Origin: an uncultured Clostridia bacterium
Lineage (GTDB): Bacteria; Bacillota; Clostridia; TANB77; CAG-508
DNA length: 64,000 nucleotides
Assembly: GCA_934149075.1 (NCBI GenBank)
Contig: CAKPDR010000005.1
Span: forward strand, 38,437-102,436
Reading direction: 5' to 3'
Made by a program: the position numbers and the translations under genes. Below are positions 17,945 through 25,938 of this stretch, piece after piece (positions within the stretch are counted from its first letter, which is position 1; each line of letters opens with the position of its first letter). The notes under the pieces are model-generated. The model was not told the DNA's origin, made no database searches, and saw nothing but the letters and a program-made list of their open reading frames with translations.

Positions 17945-18499
17945 TTAAATTTCCATTTGACTTCCCAAAAAAGATGCAGCAGATTGAGCTACCTTTTTCT
18001 CTACTTCATTCATTTTTGTATTAGACTCCTTAGATAATAGAATTACAGTTCCTATTGTATCTCCATTTGATATGATTGGATAAACAACTTGTGCATTATA
18101 TTTTCTTTCATTATTATCATTTTTTGTTATCGGAACGGCAACATCACTATTTTCTTTACTTGTGTATATTTCTTTATCTTCCATTAATTGTTCTAGTTCG
18201 TCACTTACGTTTTGCTCTAAAAATTCTTTTTTTGGTCCTCCTGAAATTGCTATTACTGTATCTTTGTCTGTTATACATGCAATATGTCCTGTAGTTCTTG
18301 ATAGTGTTTCTGCATATCCTGTTGCAAATTCTGACAATTCACCAATTGGCGAATATTTTTTCAATATTACTTGTCCTTCTCTATCTGTAAATATTTCTAA
18401 AGGTTCCCCTTCTTTTATACGTAATGTTTTTCTTATTTCTTTTGGAATTACAACTCTACCTAAATCATCTATTCTTCTTACAACTCCTGTTGCTTTCAT
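17945..18499 (-). CDS. spoVT: Stage V sporulation protein T, AbrB/GAF-type regulator
   Basis: A 184-residue transcription regulator of late forespore genes. An AbrB-type DNA-binding domain (MKATGVVRRIDDLGRVVIPK, about 1-50) is followed by a GAF domain (about 55-184, with SGGPKKEFLEQNVS and VAVPITKND). The start at 18499 is set by a GGAGGAAG site; a longer frame upstream lacks one and would add a non-conserved tail. In Bacillus SpoVT tunes SigG-dependent genes. Its presence indicates endospore formation. Confidence 0.95.
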   Translation of the reverse strand: MKATGVVRRIDDLGRVVIPKEIRKTLRIKEGEPLEIFTDREGQVILKKYSPIGELSEFATGYAETLSRTTGHIACITDKDTVIAISGGPKKEFLEQNVSDELEQLMEDKEIYTSKENSDVAVPITKNDNNERKYNAQVVYPIISNGDTIGTVILLSKESNTKMNEVEKKVAQSAASFLGSQMEI

Positions 18500-18605
18500 A
18501 TTCTTCCTCCTTTTTGTTTTTCTAAGTATATTCTTATTATGACAAAAAAGGAAAAAAATATACATATTTGTCACACAACATTTTTTAAAATTTATGTAAA
18601 TTTTC

Positions 18606-18634
18606 TTGAAAAAAATTTTTTTATAGTTTATAAT
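18606..18634 (+). promoter_or_regulatory. Promoter of the tmRNA gene
   Basis: TTGAAA (18606-18611) and a consensus TATAAT (18629-18634) are 17 bases apart. The predicted start lies just before the mature 5' end at 18647. Confidence 0.75.
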
Positions 18635-18646
18635 AATTATACATAT

Positions 18647-18998
18647 GGGGATGTAATGGTTTCGACATTGCATTGGAAACATGAATAGCGAGTAGTGGAT
18701 TCTCGTTTGCCACTTTAAAAAACGGGAAATTAAATATAAACGCTGATAATACAGAATTAGCATTTGCTGCCTAATTGCAGCATCGCCAATTAAGATATCC
18801 CCACATATTTTAATATGGTGTCATTATAGTGGGAAACAAAACTGCTTTTTCTACGAAAGCAGTGGGTATTTAGTAGATATATTTAATAATTGTTTGTTTG
18901 TTAATGATTGTTGAATGAATTTTAATAATAAACTGCACTCGGAGAAGTTTATGTGGATGGTGTAGTGGACAGGGGTTCGACTCCCCTCATCTCCACCA
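18647..18998 (+). ncRNA. ssrA: Transfer-messenger RNA (tmRNA)
   Basis: A 352-nt one-piece tmRNA that rescues stalled ribosomes. The 5' acceptor arm GGGGATGTAATGGTTTCGAC pairs with the 3' end CATCTCCACCA, and the T-arm GGGGTTCGACTCCCC is intact. The tag frame at 18742-18774 encodes ADNTELAFAA then TAA, similar in form to Clostridium tags that begin AxDN and end in AA. CCA is encoded. The tag sequence itself is unusual in having TELAF. Confidence 0.97.
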
Positions 18999-19177
18999 AA
19001 CAAGTAAAAAGGGGCTGTAAAAAAGTCCCATATTTTATTGATTTTTTATGTAAAATATTGTATAATATATTTAAGTGTAATTTTTTTATTCCTTATTCAC
19101 TAATTAGTGGTGGAAAAACTTCCCACTTTTAGTTTTACATATATGAAAATACAACATAAAAGAGGAGGACATATACT

Positions 19178-19537
19178 ATGTCAAAAATTTCAGAAAGATT
19201 TACACTAATTTTTTGGTTCGCTTGCTTAACACTAAGTTTTTTTATAAACAAACTAGGATATGCGGAACAGGGAAAAGCATTTTTGGTGGTATACATATGT
19301 GGCTATATTGCTTTCACAATTCGTTTAATTATTCTCTTTATTTCTTTTGGAAACAGTTTAATTGAACGGATTACAGCAGCAGTATATACAGCTTTCATTT
19401 ATATAGCTGTTATACTTACAGTCATGTTAATAACTTATTTAGTATCTTTGCTTTTCAATGAAAACTTTTACATCGAATTGCAAATAATAACATTTTTCCA
19501 ATGTTTATTTGGATACCGCTATCAAAAAAATGCTTAG
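19178..19537 (+). CDS. Small membrane protein of unknown function
   Basis: A 119-residue hydrophobic protein with three to four predicted transmembrane helices (about 9-24, 32-55, 67-92 and perhaps 99-110). A strong site, GAGGAGGAC, precedes the ATG and a strong hairpin terminator follows. It stands alone between tmRNA and guaD. I recognise no family. Its tight expression signals suggest a real gene. Confidence 0.7.
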   Translation: MSKISERFTLIFWFACLTLSFFINKLGYAEQGKAFLVVYICGYIAFTIRLIILFISFGNSLIERITAAVYTAFIYIAVILTVMLITYLVSLLFNENFYIELQIITFFQCLFGYRYQKNA

Positions 19538-19544
19538 CAACCAA

Positions 19545-19579
19545 CAAAAAGAAACCTTTTCTAAAAAGGTTTCTTTTTG
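19545..19579 (+). terminator. Bidirectional intrinsic terminator
   Basis: A near-perfect hairpin with arms AAAAAGAAACCTTTT and its complement around CT, ending in T-rich sequence on both strands. It separates the small membrane protein gene from the convergent guaD. Confidence 0.85.
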
Positions 19580-19592
19580 TTTCATATATCTT

Positions 19593-20054
19593 TTAATATA
19601 TTACTCCATTTTCTTTTTTATACTCTTCAAAAGCCTGTATACATTCATCTCTATCCATTTGTTTCAAATTAATTAAATCCTTATTTTCACCTTTTAGATA
19701 TTGATATATAATATCGTCTCTAAAGCCAATATTTCCTGCGTCCTCTTTTGTACAGCCATAATACACTGTCTTTATATTTGCCCATATTATCGCTGATAAA
19801 CACATTGGACATGGCTCACATGAAGTATATAAAATGTAATCTGATAAGTCATATGTTTTTAGTTTTTCACATGCTGTTCTTATTGCTACTACTTCCGCAT
19901 GTGCTGTTGGATCATTGCTACATAACACCATATTGTTTCCTTCTGCAATTATATTTCCTTCCTTGTCTGTTATAACTGCTCCAAATGGACCTCCTTCTTT
20001 ATTTTTAAATCCTTGTATCGATTTATTTTTTGCTATTTCCATGTATTTATTCAT
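19593..20054 (-). CDS. guaD: Guanine deaminase (cytidine deaminase-like fold)
   Basis: A 153-residue zinc-dependent nucleobase deaminase that turns guanine into xanthine. The zinc and catalytic motifs are clear: HAEVVAIR (His and Glu) and TSCEPCPMCLSAI (PCxxC). GGPFGAVI and SNDPTAHAE match the Bacillus GuaD type closely in my memory of the family, and the length is the same as GuaD (about 156). tRNA adenosine deaminase TadA shares the fold but lacks the SNDPTAHAE and TSCEPCPMC context seen here. Apparently a single-gene unit. Confidence 0.88.
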   Translation of the reverse strand: MNKYMEIAKNKSIQGFKNKEGGPFGAVITDKEGNIIAEGNNMVLCSNDPTAHAEVVAIRTACEKLKTYDLSDYILYTSCEPCPMCLSAIIWANIKTVYYGCTKEDAGNIGFRDDIIYQYLKGENKDLINLKQMDRDECIQAFEEYKKENGVIY

Positions 20055-20192
20055 GATTAAATTTCCTTTCTTTTATAATAAATTAATGCTTTTTTCTATT
20101 TTTATTTATATCACATATTTTGTTTTTTGTCATATAATATTACAATTATTATTATGTCATTTTCTACAAAAATGACTAGAAACGAGGTTATT

Positions 20193-21099
20193 ATGGACGA
20201 TTTTGTTTTTAGCTCTAATTTATTATATGAAAATTTAAACATTATTAAGCAAACATATCCTTTTGTGCAAACTGGATCTGCTGGCAAAAGTATTATGGGA
20301 AAAGATATTTCTTATGTTAAAGTTGGTCGAGGTTCAAAAGAAGTTTTTTATTCTGCTAGCTTTCATGCCAATGAATGGATTACATCTATTGTTCTTTTAG
20401 AATTCTTGTACGAATATTGTAATTCAATTCAAAATAATTCCACTATTTTTGGCTTTCCAGCACGAAGATTATTTGAAACAGTTTCTATTTATCTTATGCC
20501 TTTAGTTAATCCTGATGGTGTTGACTTAGTTACTGGTGCTCTTCCAAGAACATCCCCTTCGTATAAACAGGCTGAAAAAATTGCTTATGGATTTGCAACA
20601 ATTCCTTTTCCAGATGGATGGAAGTCCAATATTCGTGGTGTAGATTTAAACCTTCAATTTCCTGCGGAATGGGAAAAAGCTCGTCAAATAAAATATAATC
20701 AAGGATTTACCCGGACCAGCACCACGTGATTTTGTTGGATATGGTCCTCTTACTGAACCTGAAGCCTTGGCTGTTTATAATTTTACATTACAACATAATT
20801 TTAAACTAATTTTGACTTACCATTCACAAGGTGAAGTAATTTATTGGCAATTTCAAAATTATAATCCACCAAACGCTTTATTTATTGGTAGACAGTTGGC
20901 AAATGTTAGTGGCTATGCACTTGAACCCACTCCTTATAATTCTAGTTTTGCCGGTTATAAAGACTGGTTCATTCAAAATTATAATAGACCTGGATATACA
21001 ATTGAAGTAGGACTTGGTACTAATCCACTTCCTATAACTCAATTTAGAAAAATATATGAAGATAATTTAGGAATATTGGTTTTAGGTGCAATTTTATAA
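20193..21099 (+). pseudogene. M14 zinc carboxypeptidase (gamma-D-glutamyl endopeptidase-like), frameshifted
   Basis: The frame starting at 20193 (MDDFVF, GAGG site upstream) encodes an M14 peptidase with zinc ligands HANE (His58, Glu61) and LMPLVNPDGVDLV, and stops early near 20729. The rest of the same protein (APRDFVGYGPLTEPEA, YHSQGEVIYW with the third zinc ligand, and IEVGLGTNP with the catalytic Glu) follows in another frame to 21099. A one-base deletion in the ACCC run near 20709-20712 would explain it. The family cleaves peptidoglycan peptides. Either a pseudogene or a sequence error; everything else is intact. Confidence 0.85.
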
Positions 21100-21107
21100 A
21101 TTAGTTC

Positions 21108-21138
21108 AAAAACTCTCATGTATTTGTGGGAGTTTTTT
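21108..21138 (+). terminator. Intrinsic terminator of the M14 peptidase gene
   Basis: Arms AAAAACTCTCA and TGGGAGTTTTT form a hairpin followed by T residues, directly after the peptidase stop. Confidence 0.8.
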
Positions 21139-21145
21139 CTAATGC

Positions 21146-21174
21146 TTGACAAATCTTCCCATTTATGGTATACT
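21146..21174 (+). promoter_or_regulatory. Promoter of the TetR-YhgE operon
   Basis: A consensus TTGACA (21146-21151), a 17-base spacer and TATACT (21169-21174). Just downstream, ACTGAATA and TATTAGT form an imperfect dyad (about 21171-21197) that could be an autoregulatory TetR operator. Confidence 0.7.
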
Positions 21175-21216
21175 GAATAACTGAAATAGTGTATTAGTGT
21201 ACAGGAGGTGTTAATT

Positions 21217-21783
21217 TTGAAAGAAGAGCAAATTATAGAAGTTGCAAGAGCGTTATTCCATAAATTTGGTTTTAAAAAAGTATCTATGGATGAAATTGCT
21301 AGAGAAGCTGGTGTTACCAAAAAAACAATTTATCGTTATTTTGATAGTAAAGAAGCTTTGTTAAAATATTTCATACAAGAAGAAATTCAAAATATGAAAT
21401 CAATTGTAGAAAAAGTTGAAAGCAAAAATATGGACTTTTTTGATACTGTAAATGAATCTATATGTAAATTATTAAAATACAGAAAAGAGAAAGATTTTTT
21501 AAATATAATTTCAAAAGAGGCTGAATGGTTAAAAGACCCAATTATTATAAAAAATCTAGCATTAATTGACACACAAATTCAAAATTACATCAAAAGCAAA
21601 TTGCAAAAAGCAAAAGAAAAGGGTTTTATAGAATTCACCGACCTAGATGTAACTGCATTTTTAGTTTATAAAATGTATATTGCACTAATTATTGAGTGGA
21701 ACGACAAAGACAAAACAATGGATGAACAAAAGATAGCAAATAGTATTTCAGAGATTATAAAAAAAGGATTAAGAAAGGAATGA
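21217..21783 (+). CDS. TetR-family transcription regulator
   Basis: A 188-residue regulator with an N-terminal helix-turn-helix domain (GFKKVSMDEIAREAGVTKKT and IYRYFDSKEALLKYF) and a helical ligand-binding domain. The start is the TTG at 21217, eight bases after AGGAGG; a GTG at 21208 lies within that site. It lies eight bases upstream of the YhgE/Pip gene and probably represses the operon in response to a membrane-active compound. The ligand is unknown. Confidence 0.9.
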   Translation: MKEEQIIEVARALFHKFGFKKVSMDEIAREAGVTKKTIYRYFDSKEALLKYFIQEEIQNMKSIVEKVESKNMDFFDTVNESICKLLKYRKEKDFLNIISKEAEWLKDPIIIKNLALIDTQIQNYIKSKLQKAKEKGFIEFTDLDVTAFLVYKMYIALIIEWNDKDKTMDEQKIANSISEIIKKGLRKE

Positions 21784-21790
21784 TTTTATT

Positions 21791-23869
21791 ATGAAAAAGG
21801 AAAAAATCTTAAAAATTTTGATTTTTGCTGTAGTTTTATTAATTCCTATTATCTATAGTTTCTTCTATTTAAAATCTTATTGGAATCCATATGGAACTTT
21901 AAGTGATATGAAAATAGCAGTTGTTAATTTAGATAATGGAAAAGATGACAAGAATCAAGGAAAAGAATTTGTACAAAGTCTAAAAGACAGTGGAACATTT
22001 AATATTTGTGAGGTTAGCAAAGAAAATGCAAATGATGGAATGAAAAAAGGTGACTATTATGCAACAATAGAAATTCCAGAAAATTTCACAGAATGTTTAG
22101 AAAGTGGTTCAACTACTGATAAACAAATTGCACAAATAACATACAAACCAAATCAAGCAACAAATTATTTAGCAACTCAAATTATAAATAGTGCAGTAAA
22201 AACTATTGAATTAAATTTACAGTCTAAAGTTGATAGAGAAATTATTGCAAATTTATCAAGTAAATTAAATGAAGTTCCAGATAGTTTACAATCAATAAGT
22301 GATGGAGCTGGATCAATATTAGAAGGTTCGCAAAGTTTAAATGATGGAATTAAACAACTTAATGATGGAACAAACCAATTAAGTAGTAGTTATAAAGATT
22401 TTGACAATGGTGTAGAATCTGCTTATACAGGAAGTAAAAATCTAGAAAGTGGATTATCTCAGGTCTCTACTGGTGTTGATACATTAAAAAAAGGTGGTCA
22501 AACTTTAGATAGTGCTATATCTCAAATTAATGCAGGTGTTGATGAATTATCAGCCCAAAGTAATTCAGGTATTGCTTCATTAGTAAGTGGTGTAAATAAT
22601 TTAAATACTGGTGCTACTAACTTAAATTCTGGTGTTACAGAATATGTTGGAAAAGTAGAATATTTAAATTCTAATATAAAACCTCTTTTACAAGCACTTT
22701 CAACTTATTCTGATAATGCTGATCCAACATTACAATATTTAGCTAACAGTGCTAGTCAATTATTAGCTCAAGACCCTAAAGCTGGTAACTTAGATGGTTT
22801 CCAACAATTAACTATTGGAGGTCAAAACTTAACAACAGGAGTAAATGATTTATATGCAGGAACTCAAAAATTAGTAGCTGGAACTCAAGATTTAGGAAAA
22901 CTAACAAATGGTGTTCAAAGTTTAAAATCAGCTCTAATACAAGTAAAACAAGGTACTGTATCATTAAATCAAGGTATAGAAACTTTATCTAATGGTACAA
23001 ATCAATTATCAGCAGGAAGTTCTACATTAACAAATGGATTATCTACTTTAAATTCAAGTTCTAAAACAATTGATAATGCTCTAACAACATTAAACAACGG
23101 AACTGCTTCTGCTTATGATGGAAGTACTAAATTAGTGGAAGGTGTCCAAACATTTAAAACTACAATAGATGAAGGTCTTGCTGATACTAAAGAACAATTA
23201 AAATCATTAAAAGGAATCGAGGATTTCGGTGCAAAACCTGTTGAATTTAAAACAGAAGCTTATGGTGAGGTAAATTCTTATGGTATTGCCTTTACCCCAT
23301 TATTCTTATGTATCGGTTTATGGGTTGGTGCTTTAATGAGTTATGTTGTTCTATATTATGATCAAAAACATAGATTTAACATATTTGACCATGATTATAA
23401 AAATAAAATATTACAAAATATTGCATACATAGGTCTTGGTGCTTTACAAGGTTTAATTGTTGCTATACTTCTAAAATTAGGTTTAGGTTTTGATATACAA
23501 AACTACGCATTATATTATACTGCTAGCATTTTAGTTGGAATTACATTTGTAAGTATTATACAATTCTTAATTAGAAATTTCGGAGATGTTGGTAAATTCT
23601 TAGCATTAGTTGTTTTAGTATTACAATTAGCCGCTTCTGGTGGTACATTCCCTATCGAAACAATTGATAAAGGATTCCAAGGTCTTACATCATACTTACC
23701 TATGACATATTCAATTAAATTATTTAGAGAAATTTTAGTTCCAACCGCTACAAATTTCAAAGGTCAATATTTAGGTATTTTAGTTGGTATTACAATTGTT
23801 ACTTTAGCTATTACATGTATTGTTGATATTATTAAAAGCAAAAAACAAACAGAAGAAGCTAAAGCTTAG
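21791..23869 (+). CDS. YhgE/Pip-domain membrane protein
   Basis: A 692-residue protein of the phage infection protein/ABC-2 type permease family. One N-terminal helix (about 7-27) precedes a large extracytoplasmic region. The middle (about 160-460) is a run of about 11-residue helical repeats of the form L-x-x-G-x-x-x-L (NDGIKQLNDGTNQLS, SGLSQVSTGVDTLKKG), expected to make a long coiled rod. About five to six C-terminal helices form the ABC-2 membrane domain. Homologues include the lactococcal phage receptor Pip and secretion-linked proteins. Co-transcribed with the TetR gene. Confidence 0.9.
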   Translation: MKKEKILKILIFAVVLLIPIIYSFFYLKSYWNPYGTLSDMKIAVVNLDNGKDDKNQGKEFVQSLKDSGTFNICEVSKENANDGMKKGDYYATIEIPENFTECLESGSTTDKQIAQITYKPNQATNYLATQIINSAVKTIELNLQSKVDREIIANLSSKLNEVPDSLQSISDGAGSILEGSQSLNDGIKQLNDGTNQLSSSYKDFDNGVESAYTGSKNLESGLSQVSTGVDTLKKGGQTLDSAISQINAGVDELSAQSNSGIASLVSGVNNLNTGATNLNSGVTEYVGKVEYLNSNIKPLLQALSTYSDNADPTLQYLANSASQLLAQDPKAGNLDGFQQLTIGGQNLTTGVNDLYAGTQKLVAGTQDLGKLTNGVQSLKSALIQVKQGTVSLNQGIETLSNGTNQLSAGSSTLTNGLSTLNSSSKTIDNALTTLNNGTASAYDGSTKLVEGVQTFKTTIDEGLADTKEQLKSLKGIEDFGAKPVEFKTEAYGEVNSYGIAFTPLFLCIGLWVGALMSYVVLYYDQKHRFNIFDHDYKNKILQNIAYIGLGALQGLIVAILLKLGLGFDIQNYALYYTASILVGITFVSIIQFLIRNFGDVGKFLALVVLVLQLAASGGTFPIETIDKGFQGLTSYLPMTYSIKLFREILVPTATNFKGQYLGILVGITIVTLAITCIVDIIKSKKQTEEAKA

Positions 23870-23931
23870 AACAGAACAAAGTGACGTATTCGCCATTTGT
23901 TCTCGTCCGATTTGATTTTTCGACTATAAGG

Positions 23932-23969
23932 AAAAAATCGCGAAAGTTTAATTACTTTCGTGATTTTTT
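23932..23969. terminator. Bidirectional terminator between yhgE-like gene and 23948-24631
   Basis: Arms AAAAAATCGCGAAAGT and ACTTTCGTGATTTTTT make a strong hairpin with T-runs on both strands. The stop codon of the minus-strand gene lies in the loop. Confidence 0.85.
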
Positions 23970-24631
23970 GTATATAATCCATTTTTATATAAAAACTTAT
24001 CTCCATTTTTAGCCATTTCGTATAAATCTTTAGGAAAATCTATTTCCTCAAACTCTTCAATTCCTCCACCAGTAGTATCATTCAAATCATATAGCCATAC
24101 CCTACCATTATCTTTATCTTCAATTTCATAACTATGTCCTTCTATTCTTCTACCAGAAAGAAATTGATTTTGTTCTTTTATCTGCTCTTCTATCATTTCA
24201 TTTATTCTCTTTCCTACAATTCTTGTTGCATTTGCATCTAGAATAAACTTATCTCCTTGCTTTCGTAAAACACTGCCTAATTTAGCTCCGTCTGGTAAAT
24301 CTTCTATAGATATTGTAATTACTTTATGGCTTTTATCTGCTTTAATAATATTATAAGAATTTCTCTCATTTTGACTAATATTATAAATATAATACATTTC
24401 TCCTGCTTCTCTTGTACTTTCAGCATAATCTTGTAATATTTTAGCTCTTTCTTTTAACATTATATCTTTGTATTTTGAAATTATTTTAGTGTCATTAATA
24501 GTTAAATCATCTGATAATAAATTGTTCCATTCATTATTTTCTAAATAATCTGATAATTCATTCATAAAATCTTTTGCTAATTTGTTTTCTTTTAAATTAT
24601 TAAATAAATTGTTTACAAAATCTAAATTCAA
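23948..24631 (-). CDS. Hypothetical protein
   Basis: A 227-residue acidic, soluble protein with no signal peptide or membrane helix. It begins with TTG at 24631, preceded by GGAG ten bases upstream. The N-terminal half is helical; a central stretch (about 95-140, KVITISIEDLPDGAKLGSVL) is beta-rich. The C-terminus is acidic. Its stop is embedded in the terminator hairpin. I recognise no family. It follows the nuclease gene by 22 bases and is likely co-transcribed, so an immunity or accessory role is possible but unproven. Confidence 0.65.
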   Translation of the reverse strand: MNLDFVNNLFNNLKENKLAKDFMNELSDYLENNEWNNLLSDDLTINDTKIISKYKDIMLKERAKILQDYAESTREAGEMYYIYNISQNERNSYNIIKADKSHKVITISIEDLPDGAKLGSVLRKQGDKFILDANATRIVGKRINEMIEEQIKEQNQFLSGRRIEGHSYEIEDKDNGRVWLYDLNDTTGGGIEEFEEIDFPKDLYEMAKNGDKFLYKNGLYTKNHESN

Positions 24632-24653
24632 TAAGCTTTCTCTCCTTTACTTT

Positions 24654-25415
24654 TTATTTTTGTGCATGACTTTCTCCTGTTGCATAATCAATTACTATTC
24701 CTGGTTGTACATTATAGCAATAAACATTAAAACAAATTCCTTTTCCATTATCTTCTACTGACCATGCTTCCATTTCCACTCCACTTGCAAGAAGATTTTC
24801 GTCTTCATAAATAGGTGTTACTCTATATAAAACATGATTTTTTTCATTGTTATCAATATATCCAGCAACCTTATTTTCAAATGGTAACATTCCTTCTGTG
24901 TTTAAATATCTTGTTCCAGTAATTAAGTTTTGTTTGTTTGCATTTTCTGATGAAAGTTGCCAACCTATCAAATGACAACGATTATATAAGTATTTGTCTT
25001 TAATTAAGTTATCATATCTTTTTTGTACCCATCCCGAAAGATTTTTTATACTTCCTATATCTTCACGTTTTTCGCCATCTTTTGGCATTGTTTCTTTACA
25101 TACATTTGCAAATGCTACACCACTTCTTCCTAAATCGTCCCATTCACTATATTTTTCGAAACTTTTTGTTGTATAATTCTTATCAGTAAAATATGGAATA
25201 TTATTGTTTATTTCTACATAAGGGCTTGATGTGTATTCTGGAATTGTAGATAAGTCATATGTTCCTGTTTGTTTTATGCTTTCTGTATTATTATTTTCGT
25301 TTGTTTTTCCTTCATTTTGACTCATGTATCCTGATACTATAATACATGTCAATATTACTATTGATGCAATTATTTGCCATATATTTTGTTTTTTATTGTT
25401 TTTTCTTTTGCTCAT
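24654..25415 (-). CDS. Secreted or anchored DNA/RNA non-specific endonuclease (EndA-like)
   Basis: A 253-residue nuclease with an N-terminal membrane anchor (about 12-32) and the beta-beta-alpha-metal nuclease domain. The catalytic segment is YLYNRCHLIGWQLS (the His general base in an NRxH form, as in streptococcal EndA-type enzymes rather than DRGH), then NKQNLITGTRYLNTEGM with the metal-binding Asn. The start at 25415 (MSKRKN) is set by GGGAGG. It probably degrades extracellular DNA. It heads a two-gene unit with the hypothetical gene downstream. Confidence 0.88.
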   Translation of the reverse strand: MSKRKNNKKQNIWQIIASIVILTCIIVSGYMSQNEGKTNENNNTESIKQTGTYDLSTIPEYTSSPYVEINNNIPYFTDKNYTTKSFEKYSEWDDLGRSGVAFANVCKETMPKDGEKREDIGSIKNLSGWVQKRYDNLIKDKYLYNRCHLIGWQLSSENANKQNLITGTRYLNTEGMLPFENKVAGYIDNNEKNHVLYRVTPIYEDENLLASGVEMEAWSVEDNGKGICFNVYCYNVQPGIVIDYATGESHAQK

Positions 25416-25616
25416 ATTTCCTCCCATTTTAGCTTGATTATAAAATTTGATTTAAAATAAGTTTGACTAATAATTGTTTGAATTTAACATAATTGAATTA
25501 TATATCTTTTTTTATAAATGTCAAGTGTATTTAAAAATTATTTGCACAAACAAAAATAGCAGTTGCAGAACGTCGAAACATTCCTAAGTAAATTTTAGTT
25601 GAACTTGCAAAAAATT

Positions 25617-25646
25617 AAAGAGAACCAGCAATTGCTGGTTCTCTTT
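25617..25646 (-). terminator. Perfect 30-nt palindromic terminator
   Basis: A perfect palindrome with 15-base arms (AAAGAGAACCAGCAA and complement) directly downstream of the small gene at 25655-25819. The arms end in TTT on either strand. Confidence 0.75.
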
Positions 25647-25654
25647 GTACAACT

Positions 25655-25819
25655 TTAGCTTGCTAATACCTTACTTTGAACAATATACCACTTGCCATTG
25701 TCATGATAAACTGTAACGCCACTTAAGTGGCTGTACCAAAGCCGTATATGTTCATATGCTTCGATTTTGTTGGTATACCCTTCAGTTTCCAATAATGAAT
25801 AGTTCTTTGTGTTAATCAT
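25655..25819 (-). CDS. 54-residue small protein of unknown function
   Basis: A short minus-strand frame starting MINTKNYSLLETEGY and ending YIVQSKVLAS. AGGAGG lies eight to nine bases before the ATG at 25819, and a perfect palindromic terminator follows eight bases after the stop, so the unit has all the signals of a real gene. The sequence is soluble, with several Tyr/Trp (HIRLWYSHLSG, GKWYIVQ). Its codons look less AT-biased than those of the neighbours. I recognise no family. Confidence 0.6.
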   Translation of the reverse strand: MINTKNYSLLETEGYTNKIEAYEHIRLWYSHLSGVTVYHDNGKWYIVQSKVLAS

Positions 25820-25938
25820 AATGTTTTCCTCCTAATCTTGTATACAAAATCAATAGTTGCATCAGCCTTACCATTCAGGTAAATCTATTATAATTATACC
25901 ACTTATTTCCATTTTTTTCAAGTTTTTTTATATAATAG

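Noticed and set aside
18500..18763. Longer SpoVT frame starting upstream
   Set aside because: It would run through the tmRNA promoter and gene start; the AbrB domain starts at MKATG with its own GGAGG site.
19001..19060. Terminator hairpin just after tmRNA (GGGG and TCCC)
   Set aside because: Only three to four base pairs form; too weak to call although some terminator must lie here.
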